Shown here in pieces: positions 45,093-57,500 of a stretch of DNA of 64,000 nt (the first letter of the stretch is position 1; every line of letters starts with the position of its first letter). A program made the translations under genes and the position numbers. This DNA is from Mesorhabditis belari (Eukaryota > Nematoda > Chromadorea > Rhabditida > Rhabditidae), in contig CAUEEP010000902.1 in assembly GCA_958450365.1 (NCBI GenBank), positions 434,001-498,000 on the forward strand, given 5' to 3'. The notes below the pieces were generated by a model that made no database searches, was not told where the DNA came from, and saw only the letters and a program-made list of their open reading frames with translations.

Positions 45093-48000
45093 ATGAACGG
45101 AACAGGACAAGCTCCGCGACGAGTGCGGCGTAATCGAGCAAACGGTGCGGGCCGGCCTTGGAGTAGGTTTTTTAGTTACTAGCAGGCTCGGTCAGTCACG
45201 TCTATAAATGTAACAAAGTTTTGAAATTCTCATTAACACATTAACTTCTCTTATCTTTTGAAATTTTGAGCCTGACATACTTAAGTAGATTTATGGGAGC
45301 CACTTGCTTCTGTTACGAAACGCACCTCAGCCGTAGGAGAATCAGGCTAGCCTGGTTACCACGTGGTTCTAAGGTGCGGGGCCAAAACCTAGGTAAATAT
45401 AGGAGCCTGGAATGTTGTTAAAAGTTACGAAATGTTGTATGAAACCATCACCAATCGATACAGCATAGTCAAAAACCTCTGGGTGCAAAAAAATCAGCTC
45501 ATTTGGCGAAAAAAACCCCCCTCCTCAACTATTATAGCACATTGAGTTTTAAAAACGGACATTTTTCCATTACTAACTTGCCTTAAAAATAACTTTTACG
45601 TGAGCAGCATCATCAATTATCCCAGAAAAAATTGTTTTGGTAAAAAAAGTCCCCCCCCCCCAAAGCCCATAGTACCTCCGTCTCCATTACCCCTACAAAA
45701 GTTATTGAGCTCTTTGAACCGATCCACGCATTCGCTAAGAAATTGCTAGTACATCTTTTACAGATCTCTTCTAACCTTTTGTTTTAGTTAGAGTGCCCGT
45801 GGGGTTTGCGACTACCGAAAAGGATTGGGAGCCTGACTTTAACGATGCCGCAGGGTAAACATCTTGTTTGTTATGGAAACTGATATTTTCTTTTAGTTGC
45901 TACGTTGTGCGGTATCCGGAGCTGACTCCAAAAATCGATCCAGCAAATGTTGGCAAGCTGACGTTTATCAAATGGGATCTGGATGATGAAAACATTCCAC
46001 CAAATGAACGCGCCTGGATGTCTACTCAATGGAAAACTACTTTGGACGTGATTAAGGTAAACATTTTGTTTTTCCATAGTCAATTTACGAACCTTGCTAG
46101 CTACTTCCTACTAAGGTTAGCTTTTTGTTTTTAGAGCTTTGAGTGGAAGCCGCGAATCTACTTCAACATTGACCACGTCAAACTGGTGCGAAGCAAGTTG
46201 CGTAAGCAGGTCTCAAGCTTTGGCCAGCGGGACATGACTGAAGAGGTTCTACTTCGTTAATCGTTTCACGTTTTATTTACTTTAGGCATTTCGAACCATG
46301 ATATCAAATGCAGTACCAAGGATGGTGTATCAAGAACAGGATCAAATGCGATACACAGAGAAGATGCGGGAAAGAATTGCTGAAGCTATGGAAGTTTTCA
46401 AGTGGGAGAGCAAATAACATATCTAATTATTTTTCTTGTTTAGGGCGCATTTGATGAGCAACCCATATATTGAGAATTTGTCCGAATTTTTTGAAACAAT
46501 TACTGTATATTTCACCTATATTACTAATTATGACTTTGTTTAGCGTTTGCATTCATCCCATTTCATTCATTTTGGACCAACCATGGCTTTACGTGTACTT
46601 CAAGAATACGAGAATGACCTGCAGGAAAACAAGCCTGAACAAGAATCGAAGTTTCAAAGATGGCTTTTTGGAGAGCATGAAGTCACACTCTGGAAGGTTT
46701 GAACCTAGCATTATTGTTGTACAAGTTTAACATTTAGATGCCATTCGACGAGACGATGGATCACGCGATTAACGAGGAAATGCAGAGGCTAAATGCCCAA
46801 GAAATTTTCACGAACTTGAAAGAGGAGACCTTTGAGATGGCTGTCCCAAACCATAACTTCAAAGTAAATTGTCTTTCCTTGTTGTGCTTTATCCTTTATT
46901 TAGATTTTGGTTGGAGAAGGTGGCGAATGTGACTTTCTTTCACCAAACGACAATGGATGTTCGCTGCTTATTTTGGGAACTCAAGAAGATTGCTCTCAAA
47001 TGCTGCTTTCAAAAGATATTGGCGAACGCAGGAGTTTGACCTCGTTTGAACGTCGAAGAATCCTTTGCGCACTTGGAGAAGTAAGTTGATTTGAAACTAA
47101 CTAATTTAAATGAATGTTTCTAGAAAGACTGCGTGCCATTCATTGTGCAGTATCGAAACACGAACAAAGCTTGTATGGGACGTCAAGAAATCGAGAAGAA
47201 TGGATTGTTGCGATGCTTTGCTTGCCCAAAGGATTTCATTTTGGGCGAATATCACGGCAATACACGACATGAAGAGTCAGTCTCACTCCTCTTCCGCTGG
47301 CAAAAATCTCCTCCACTACCTACCATTCTTTTGACGGTAAGGCTTGCTTCTAACTTGCTGTGAAACTTCCTTTTTAGATCAAAGAGCCTGCTTTGGTGAG
47401 ATACGCTAACGAGGTGTTTTCATGCAATGGTTTCCCCACGAATATCAAGCGACGATACATTGACAGTAAAGAAGTTCGCACATTTGTTACAGAATTGCAA
47501 TAATCGTTTTTAGCTCGAAATCAGAATGTATCCAGATGACATCAAAAACGAGGATGAAGCATGCGAGTGGGTTCGCTCGATCTTAACGCCAGCTGGAGTC
47601 GAGATCGAATCAGTGAAGATGAATCGCTATCCACCACAAGAATTAACCAATGAGTGGGTTTATGATACTAATATAACAAATATCTTTTTTGCAGGGTGCA
47701 GCTTGAAACTTGCAGGGCTTTATCAGGTCATTTTATCAAAAGTGCGATGGAAAGAAAAGTATGGATTGATGGCTCTGAAAACAATCCAAAAGATCAACTC
47801 GCTTTGTATAGGGTACGTTTAAAAGACTCAACTATTTATTTTATCATCTTTTAGTACATTTTGGATTATTCTAAGTTTCCGTGGACTTTTGATTTTGACG
47901 GCAGCGATAACACTTATAACGCTGTGACGGTAGGTCTACCTTGCTCTATTAGAACTTTTCTTTTCAGGCCACCTTCAAGAATATTGAACAAGGTACGATG

Positions 48001-50243
48001 ATCGTGAGGCACATGATGTACGAACTGGACAAACGTCGAATCAGTTTAAATTCTGTCGATCGGACTCAAGTCAATCATCTGCCGCAATACGGGCACAAAA
48101 TGGAGGTGCCCAGCTACTTGCGCCCGATTTTTGATGGAGTGCTGAAGAAATTCAACGATAATCCATTTGGGTGTGTTGGCTGCTTTTTTGTTAGAGGCTT
48201 ATTTTACTTTAGGGAAAACTCTCAATCGGACGCGCAACAGTGGATTCGAATCTGTGATTTTCAATCTACCAACTTAAATACAGATAAACTCGGTGTGTGT
48301 GGATGGCCAAAGAGGTGGCTTCGTTTGCGTTTAAAATGTAATGCATACAGCTTTTAGTTACGCGGATCGAGGTTTTAAATTTTTGCGCTCTTTGTTCAAT
48401 CCGAAGACTTTTAAGCTCCAAGACGATGCCGATAATTGGATCTTCTTTGAGTGAGTTTTAAGATGTTAAATCTATGACTTGTACGTTAATTTTAGCATTG
48501 GTGCTGCATGGTTACACGAACAACTTGAGCAAGAAAAGGCAAGGTTGGACTTCTTCTACGATGTTGACGTAACGAGACGTACAATTACGATGTGGGGCCC
48601 ACCTGAAAGAACGGAAGAAATTTCGGAAACGATTCGGCTTGCAATTGTTAACAGGTGTTGATACCGTAAAAATTTGTATAATTTTTAATATTTCAGACAT
48701 TCAATGAAAGTGAAGGCTTCAATAGCAATTACTGCTCCACAATACCCAAACTATTTTGATCAGCTTGTCGATTACGTTGATGAATTTTTTGCTAAAGGTA
48801 AGTAGTTTTTACTTTTTTTAAATGCGTGTATGTTTAGATACTCCTGGATTTGCTTATCTCCTTGCAGCAAAAGAAGTTCCAAAGATCACCTTTGATGCGA
48901 CAACCATGTCAATCGTTATTGATGGTACTGTTGCACAATATGAACAGTTACGAGGGTTGCTTGATGATCTCGCACAAACGGTAAACAGTTTTGCCTTCAA
49001 CACCTGTAATTAACATCCTTTAGGCTTTCAAATCTCGGCACTTTGTGATGGAGAACAGGCATTTTTTGTCATCGAATTGTGGAATTTGTCTATCGCCACC
49101 TCTCCATCAAGATTATTATCGCCTTGAAATCTGTGGACACTATTTTTGCCGCGAATGCATCAATAAGCAAGTAAGCTTTCGATTTGGTAAAACGCGTGAA
49201 CATATTTTTCAAGGTACTGACAGACCAACGCAGCCCACGGCGACAACCCCTCGTTTGTGCTTATGAGGAATGTGGAGAACCATTTGTTGCCAGTGATATC
49301 AAGGTGATTCATTAACACATTATTGGTCTTAAATGTTCTAAAAACTAAATTAAGAGTAAGCTAATTTTCGTTTTTAGCGACTACTTCTTGGCGCTGGAGG
49401 TGGCTTCACGTTAGAGGACAGAGCTTGGTGGCTAGATGCCGAGAAGTTAGAAGCATTCATGTCGACAACTTTGGAGCGCCTTCTCAATCGTCCGGGGTCG
49501 TCCTATTTCAATTGCATTACGCCAGACTGTAGAGGAATCTTTGAGGTTTTTTTTGCAAAATCTATCTTTTAAGCCAGTATTTTAGCGCAAGATGCAGCAG
49601 GGACAGTTATCGAATGCCGTATCTACGTGTGACTCGTGCTCTCGAAAAATGTGCAGCTTTTGTGGACTTGAAGAACATTCGTTTATGTCGTGTTTTGACT
49701 ACAAAAATCTCCGAAGTAAATTGCGTTAAAATTTTTGCTGAAGAACTAGGACATTGCACTTAATAAAAGGGATCGCTCACTGATATTATTTTAGATGATG
49801 ATAGAGTGTCGGTGGAAAGATACATGACTTCTTTGGGACCAGACAAGGTTGCGCTTTGCCCGGGTTGTAAGATGCTGATAGAGAAAACCCACGGTTGTAA
49901 TCACATGCAATGTCTTCGTTGTAACACAGATTTCTGCTGGATTTGCAACTACATGGTAAGTTTGTTTATTTTAAAAGTAAAATAATTTTATTTGCTAATT
50001 ATTTATTTCCAGGGCTCAAATGGAGACATTTATCGGCACCTCCAAGAAGTACACAAAAGTGTGACAGATCATCCATGGGTTTTCAATGAAGAGGGTCACG
50101 TTATTGGTAAGCGTTGTCTATTGCTATTGTTTTAGCAAGCTATGTCTTTAGCTGCACCACCTGGCGAAGAACAAGTGGCCTTGAGGGAGATGGTGGCGCT
50201 CGAGATGAATAACAATCTCCGTCTACGAAATCCTCAAGGATAA
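45093..50243 (+). CDS. RBR-type (RING-IBR-RING) E3 ubiquitin ligase with a long unannotated N-terminal region
   Basis: Predicted ubiquitin ligase of about 1,100 residues. Exons: 45093-45166, 45792-45854, 45897-46056, 46135-46245, 46286-46401, 46444-46504, 46544-46696, 46738-46863, 46904-47080, 47124-47336, 47378-47473, 47514-47653, 47695-47812, 47855-47929, 47968-48170, 48213-48328, 48358-48450, 48496-48654, 48697-48797, 48838-48980, 49024-49170, 49214-49303, 49378-49545, 49586-49715, 49796-49955, 50013-50106, 50152-50243. RING1 in exon 21: [21 protein letters not shown] across exons 23-24: [26 protein letters not shown]2 in exon 25: [19 protein letters not shown], where the Cys of HGCNH is the expected thioester residue. 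The ~900 residues before RING1 match no domain I can name. The reading frame shifts in exon 16: a (GT)4 run at 48293-48300 must be two bases shorter to join the following frame. This is either an assembly error or a broken allele. Confidence 0.85.
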
Positions 50244-50741
50244 AAGATGAAAAAGAATTTTCACTTGTCGTTAAAGTGTTGTTTTTATTGATTTGGCTGT
50301 TTCTCATTTGTACCTAATTTCTTTCAACATTGGTTTTGATTCTTTTGATCTATATTTATTTGTTGTGTGCAACTTTGGTTTGGGTTTATAATTTTCTAAA
50401 ATCAATAAAATGTTAGATATTTTCTTAAGAAAATATGCAGCTAAAATCACGCGCAAAAACGTACTTGACGCAAAAGTTGAACATAGTTTCGGAAATCATC
50501 TGTCGACCTGACTTGGCCTTACTCTAGAAACAATTTTTGGATACTGTAGGACTGTGTTGTGGCGTTTATTTGGTGCCCTTTTGATGGTAACTTCTGAGCC
50601 AAAATTGCGCCATTTCAATTTATTGCACTCAAATAAATTTAAACTTGCTCCTTTGGCAATCCTTAAGATTCGACAATTTAAGACCTTTGATTTGCTTTAC
50701 TTTTCCAAATTTGACTTTACAATTTTTTTTTTTCAGCTGAG

Positions 50742-51575
50742 ATGTACAAATGGGTTTTGATCGCGTCCGTGCAGAAAAGGGAAACGATCCCTCAACTATT
50801 GGAGTTCGGTCGATGGCTTGTAAAAGCGATTGCTGCAAGGGCACACGAATTTGGGACCAATATCAACTTCGAGGAAAAGGAGATGGCCCATTTCTACGCA
50901 GAAGTTGACAATGCTGAAAACGTCTACGAAATCTACGACACGGTTCACGATGAATATCCGTCTGTCACTTTTGTGCTTCACATTTTGCCGAGAAAGGACT
51001 CAAATGAGTATAGGTGGATGAAAATGATGTGTGATGAAATGGGCCTCGTTCGACAGGGAGTTCTTGAGGAGAATGCGCTCAACAAGTTTGAGGGATTAGA
51101 CATTGAAGAGGTTTTGGGCAACATCACTCAATGGATTGGCCGAGAGCTTTTCAAATTGAGCAGCGGAAAGATTCCACAGAGTGATCGGCCTTTTCGTCTG
51201 GCGCTCGGCGATCGACAAACATCCAAAGTCGAGAAATCACTGCGATTCCCGAAAGGTGCTGAAGCAATGCAATCCTTTGTGACCATGATTCACGGTGAGC
51301 CACCAGAGAAGCCAGAATCGCTTGAATCTTCCATCTCGATCACCGGTTTACCCATTGGACTTTCTCCATATGTTGTGGCTGCAATTTTTGAGAAGCTTTC
51401 CGTCGAACAAGTGAGCTTCGATGGACCGACCGCCTACGTGAAATTCGCGAACAAGTTTCACGCTTTCCAGGCAATTCGCTTGTTTGGAAAGCACGTCTTC
51501 GATCAGCACTACCCCCTCAAAATGCAGCCGATGACCGAGGATTTAAGCCAAATGATTGAGAAAATTTCCATTTAA
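50742..51575 (+). CDS. Conserved-looking hypothetical protein, 277 aa, single exon
   Basis: Intronless ORF starting MYKWVLIASVQKRETIP, with ATG five bases after TTTTTTTTCAG (50731-50736), a typical trans-splice acceptor. Even, coding-like composition throughout. No membrane segment or signal peptide. The last ~75 residues (ISITGLPIGLSPYVV.., then VSFDGPTAYVKFANKFHAF) have the strand-helix-strand and YVKF pattern of an RNA-recognition motif, but the RNP motifs are weak. The first part (FVLHILPRKDSNEYRWM) is unknown to me. It sits between the RBR gene (500 bp upstream) and the release factor (147 bp downstream), all plus strand, so operon membership is plausible. Function not assigned. Confidence 0.8.
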   Translation: MYKWVLIASVQKRETIPQLLEFGRWLVKAIAARAHEFGTNINFEEKEMAHFYAEVDNAENVYEIYDTVHDEYPSVTFVLHILPRKDSNEYRWMKMMCDEMGLVRQGVLEENALNKFEGLDIEEVLGNITQWIGRELFKLSSGKIPQSDRPFRLALGDRQTSKVEKSLRFPKGAEAMQSFVTMIHGEPPEKPESLESSISITGLPIGLSPYVVAAIFEKLSVEQVSFDGPTAYVKFANKFHAFQAIRLFGKHVFDQHYPLKMQPMTEDLSQMIEKISI

Positions 51576-51722
51576 ATATAAACAGCCAAAAATGTTATTT
51601 CAAGTCAGGGAAAGGTGTCTCTTTTTGTTTGTTCAAATTTTGCTCATTCTATGATCTCATGTTTTTATGATTACCGGTTAAATTTTTTGATTGATAAATA
51701 GTAATTTTAGTCGTGCGAGCAA

Positions 51723-54246
51723 ATGGCTCGATTGTCGCTACGACTTTTTGCTTCGGCGGAGCGAGCGTTGTTTCAGAGCGATAAAGGAGAACGTTTTCTG
51801 AAAGAGGTGAATCATTAAACCCTTGTCATAAATAAGATAGTCTAACATTAAAGTACGAAAGTATGAGGTCTCGTGTTCTAACTATACCAATTTGTTTATT
51901 TTTAGATAAAACAGCGACTCGTTGCCGCAAAATCCGGGCAACTTCAAGCAAATTCAACGAGGATATCGTACTGGGAAGACATCGAACACGATGCAGCTCA
52001 TTTTCGAGTGAGCGCAAAAGAAAGCGACCAATTGAGTCAGCTATTAAATGGTTTGTTAGTTTATTCATCTTGATTCAATAAGTAGATATTCTTAAGTTCT
52101 TAAATTTAGAAACTTCCGACCCAGAACTAAAAGCGTTGGCCCAAGAGGATTTCCAAACGGTCGAGGCAAAAACGGACGAAATTGCAGAACGACTGGCACA
52201 AGTGGCACTACCGAAATCAGAAGCCGATGTTTTGAAGAAATGTCAGATCGAATTTGCTGCGTAAGTTTTTGGGTCAACGGGTACGAAATTGGTAATGTTT
52301 ATCAAAGAGTAATCCTGGATAATACTAATAAAGTTTGACAAGTGTTTTTTAGTGGCGCTGGCGGTCAAGAAGCGATGCTCTTCACGGGGGAACTGCTCGA
52401 GATGTACAGACGCTATTCGGAGTGGAGAGGATGGAAATGGACGCCATTTCAAGTAACATATCAAGCAATTCATGAAATTAAAAAAAAATTTATTTTACAT
52501 AGAAAAATGCAGTGTTAAAGTTATTGATCGACCCGTAGATTTGAAGAAGTTAGACATTCATTCACTTTTAATCCCGCAATCGAGGTTGCATGAAATTAAA
52601 GATCGAATTGTCGGGGAGATTGTCATCTAAACTTTGCTTATGAATTAAATTTAACAGCCAGTAATGTGATTGGGTCTGATTGTTTCAAAAATTACCTGGA
52701 AAGAATGGGGCACCAAGGGCAAGTGCCATCATCAAGCTAATTGATAGAAAACATTGAAGCAAGAAACTTGTAGACGACATAGTTGGGCAAATGTTAAAAT
52801 TTGATCGATTGACTTCGTTGGGGAAACTGGTGGTATTTTCGTTTATATAGCGGGAGTGGCGAGTTCAAGGGGTACTGAAAAACAATTTCGTATTTTCTCT
52901 CGCGTTTGATGTTTTGCGTAGACTTTGCCCAACTCGCCTTATCACTTTCTTTTGCTACAGGTTTTTTGAGAGAGATTCGCGCAAGGGCCTCTCTTTTTCT
53001 GGAAGTGTTAGACCTTTGCTCGTTTAATGTGAAAAATATTTTTTGTAGATGCAATAACATGTTATGAACATAGATAATGAAATTCAAAACATTGAAGATC
53101 AGATGATTTTTGAGAGTTTGAGGTGATGACATTGATGCTACAGTCACCGACTGCACGATTTTTATTTTAATCGATCTCGTGTTCCCTTTCAGATAGAAGA
53201 TGTACCTCTTGGTGGAATTCGTAGTGCGGCTGTTGCAGTCGAAGGAGATGGTTGCTTTGCTGCGTTAAGGTATTGCCGATTGGGATTTATTTGATATTTT
53301 GCTGTTTAGATTTGAAGCGGGTATTCACCGTGTACAGAGGATTCCACTCACAGACAAATCTCGAATGCACACTTCAACTTCTTCAGTTACTGTGCTTCCC
53401 GAGCCTGATGAAGTAAAGCTTTGCAATTCTGTAGTCGCGTGGAAATGCAATGGCATTAGTTTAAACAAAACGTGTAGAACAAAACTGAACCATGTAGAAT
53501 AGTTGGCGTTTCTTTAAAAATTAAATATTTAATATTTTTTGGAGTAAAAACATAGGATCAAGGATTCCAACAATTTTTCAAATCTCTATGTTTTACTTTA
53601 GATTTCACTCATTTTGCCACCCGACTCGGTAAAAGTGGAGGCAATGAGAGCATCCGGACCTGGTGGACAAAATGTGAACAAGAGGTTGGAGTTTGACTAC
53701 CTATATTAAAGTGTAAGAGCAGTTTTTGGATCTACCGCTGTTCGATTGACACATAAGGAGACTGGGATTTCCGTCCATTGTATGCAAGAACGATTCCAGC
53801 ACTTGAATCTACAGGTATCCCATTATCTTATATGTTAAGGTTTTAATTTTTAGATTGCCTATAAAAGATTGGCGGCCTGTCTCTTGCAGCAACGATTCGA
53901 CTCGGCCGATGAGAAAACGATGTCTGCAAGAAAACTTCAGGTTAGCTTTGCTTAATCAATATTATTTTGTCAAGTAAAAGTTGCTAATTTTTGATTTTAG
54001 ATGGGCTCACGAGCTCGCGCCGAGAAGATTCGCACCTACAATTTCAAAGACGATCGCATTACGGACCACAGGATACATGTAAACTTCAGTAATATTGAGG
54101 TTTTTGTTTATTTCTTAATGGTTTTACCTTTTTTTCAGGAATTGATGTGCGGCACCGAACATTTGGACGATTTGATACGACGACTGAGCGATTTCGATCG
54201 ACAAGAACGATTAAAGCAAATCATTGACGATTGCATAGTGGAATAG
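51723..54246 (+). CDS. mtrf-1: Mitochondrial peptide chain release factor 1 (mtRF1/RF1 family)
   Basis: Terminates translation at stop codons on mitochondrial ribosomes. Eleven exons, about 377 residues: 51723-51806, 51906-52050, 52110-52260, 52353-52452, 53193-53269, 53310-53412, 53602-53684, 53718-53814 (start uncertain), 53854-53940, 54001-54099, 54139-54246. The N-terminus ([17 protein letters not shown]) looks like a mitochondrial targeting peptide. Domain landmarks: [19 protein letters not shown], then [18 protein letters not shown] with the RF1-type P-x-T stop-codon tripeptide, then the peptidyl-hydrolysis loop [22 protein letters not shown] and KIRTYNF. The region after P-x-T (DKSRMH) is one residue shorter than the usual ESQGRIH. 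The exon after GGQ lacks a clean acceptor where conservation expects one. Intron 4 is 740 nt and holds no recognised gene. Confidence 0.9.
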
Positions 54247-54546
54247 TTTGAGATAATTTTTTTAGTTTACTAGGTTTAGTTAGTTTTGTTTGTGATTAGC
54301 TTTTGCTTTGTTAATTTGTACGGGTGTTGATAAATTCTTGGATTTTGGAACACAGATCTCAGCGGTTTCCTTCAAAGGCAGTGACGGAGAAGGTGAGATA
54401 AAGACAATTAATGGGGTGCTATTTTTAAGAGACTTCGGTCATGAAACTTGATGAGCTTTTGCGATAAGAGGAAAAGGGGAAGGTTTTGAGTGCAAGGTGT
54501 CTTTGGAAGGTTGGAATTTCTTGAAGTCTGGCAAGTTAACGAAAGA

Positions 54547-57500
54547 ATGACTGTCCCATATCATCATCAAGTGGCCACATCAAAGCCGCATTTGATATTG
54601 AAATTGCTTTTCAGGTGACTTGGTTTTGTATATCAAATTGTGTTTAAAAACTACATTCAAAGACTTTTCAACTTCAATTGTAAAACCATTTCAGATGGAA
54701 GGGCTCTGTATGGAAATCAGTCCTCGTCGAGTATTTAATTTGGATCGTTTCCTATTTCATTATCTACGCAATTTATCGATACGCTTTACCGAAATACAAT
54801 CAAAAGTTTCTCTCTAAGCTTACCCAAATCATCTCAAAATCCCTAGATCTTTGGAAGAATTCATCCGTTTCTGCGACAAGTCACTCGGCTTCATTCCCCT
54901 TAATTTCATGCTCAGGTTGGCCCCCAAGAACAATAGGGAAACTTTCTCTTTTGGTTTCTAGTTTCTTTGTGACAACGGTGGTGAATCGATGGACGGTCAT
55001 GTTCACGAATTTGGGACTCATCGATAAGTATTGAAGAAATGGCCGGGAAAAGGTTTAATGAGAGATTTAGTGTTGCTTTGTTCACGGCTCAGTATGTACA
55101 AGGGGATGACGCGAGGGGGAGGATGTTCAGGAGAAATATTGTCAGGTGAGTAGAGGGAAAAAAATGTTTGGGAAGGAATTTGGATGAGATTTTTGGATAT
55201 TGTGAGTTTACAGCTGGGTACTGTGAGCTAAAGTTCTAGGGAAATGGTTGCAAGAGCAAGACACTATATTAAGAAAACAGAATAGGGCAATGGCTAAATG
55301 TGGAATCTATCTAGACATGGTTTTGATTCGAATTTTCGGCTTAGATGATCCGATCCGATTCGAAATCCATGTCTAGTACCTATAGCTACCGTAAATACTG
55401 TAATAGTACCCCGCCCCCATAATGACGGTGCGGAGCGTTGCGTAGTCTAGCTTTGGACGAGTTTTTCTCGACACTGGTTTATGCTACAATGCTCGCTTAG
55501 GTATCAAAAAATAGCTGAGATTCAGGGCTATTTTTTGATACCAAAGACACATGTTTCGAAAGTACGTGTGCTTTGCAAAAAATGAAATACTAAAAAACTT
55601 TTGCGACTACCCGACTGTACGAGGGCGGTGGGGTACTATTACAGTATTTACGGTAAATAAAAACGGTAAAAACTTACCGTAAATACTGTAATAGTATCCC
55701 ACCCCCATAATGACGGTGTGGAGCGTTGCGTAGTCTAGCTTTGGACGCGTTTTTCTCTACACTGGTTTACGCTACAATGCGCGCTTAGGCATCAAAAAAT
55801 GGCTGAAATTTAGGGCTATTTTTTGATACCAAAGACGCATTTTTTGAAAGTACGGGTGCTTTGAAAAAAAATGAAATATTAAAAAACTTTTGCGACTACG
55901 CGACTGTACGAGGGCGGTGGGGTACTATTACAGTATTTACGGTATGCATCAAAGCTTTATAGGATTAAAATCTAATTTTGACTTGAGACTGAAGCTGCTC
56001 GGGAAAACTTTCCGTTTTAAGGTACTGTTGCCTCGCACACGCAATCCTTCTACGAGATGTGAGCATGAAAATTCGTCGCCGTTTCCCAACCATTGATTCA
56101 ATGGTACCAGCTGGTAAGCCGATAAATCTTGTCTGTGCCAAATATTTTGACACTTTCTACAAAGCCGATTTAAGTACAAGTTAAAACGCACTAAACTGAA
56201 AGTCAGACAAAACTGGAGGATACTGTAGCTCAAGCCTATTTAAGTTCGCCTTTTGTTGCCTCTTTGAAGATTTTTGGGGTAGGCTACTTTGCGCCAAATT
56301 TTTTGTAGATCTCAATAAGTGCAACAAAATGACACCAAAATCATAAAGATTGACCGACCTAGAAAAAAGTTATGGCAAGTTGCGCAAATGACCCAGTTGC
56401 GCAAATGACCCTGTTGCGCAAATGACCCTGTTGCGCAAATGACCCTGTTGCGCAAATGACCCCAGATTTTTGTCACAATTTCACCAGCAAGTTCTCCAAA
56501 GTTTGATAATCACTGATCAAAGTGATCAAGTCTTCCACAAGTTCACTTTTCTCATAGCGAAAAGTTGAATAAGTACTAAAGTTGTGGAAACTAAAGTTAT
56601 ATCAAGTCGGTAAATATTTTTTTTTTATTTGTTGCTTTGTGATGCATTGTCTAATCAGCTTTAGATAAATAGAAAATTCTATTTAGAAGTATACGCAATT
56701 CGAGTCAGGAGAGCTCAACAAACAGAACTACATAAAGTTTTGTCATATTCTCCTAATACCATTATTTAGGTTTTATGATGCCACACGAATTGGAAAAGTA
56801 TGAATCAATCAAAAATCGATACAATAAATCGTGGGTGCCGCTCAATTGGGCGTTGAGTCTTTTGAATATCGCGAAAGAGGAGGGACGAGTCGATTCCGAA
56901 TATCTCGAATATGCTGTGGCTACGGTGAGAGAAATTTGGTAGCTAGTAGACGCAAAAATCTATTTTATATGGCTTTAAAAATATTGAATTCAGGAGATTC
57001 GTAACCTTCGAGCGAATATGATCACCATTTGGCAGCATGACTGGGTTTGACCATTGCCAGGATGCAGAACAGTTCTCCATTTCAGGTTTCGATCCCTGTT
57101 TTGTACCCGCAAGTTGTTTTTGCTGCTACTTACATCTATTTCATTTTGGCACTTTTCGCGAGGCAGTTTATCATCCCGCAAGATCAATTGAGTGGAGAGG
57201 TTTGTGGAGAGGAAAAAGATCAGATCAAGAGGAGAAAGATCAAGAGGACCAAGTGTGGTCTCTTAAAGAAAACAAACTTATCGTAATCAGAATCTATTCG
57301 TCGGCAATTTATGTGCATTTCTTTAGTCTTCGTGAACTTTCTAACTTATTTCTAACTCTTCATAACAGGTGGATCTCCATTTCCCGATCATTTCTTCAAT
57401 CACTTTCATCATTTATGTTGGATGGATGAAAGTCGCGATGGCTTTGCTGAATCCGTTTGGAGGTACTGAAAGTCTACCTACCGTAAATACTGTAATAGTA

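Noticed and set aside
52794..53156. 120-codon minus-strand ORF in release-factor intron 4
   Set aside because: No recognisable family and no coding bias; probably chance in a 740-nt intron. A short plus-strand open stretch near 52530-52630 was likewise left out.
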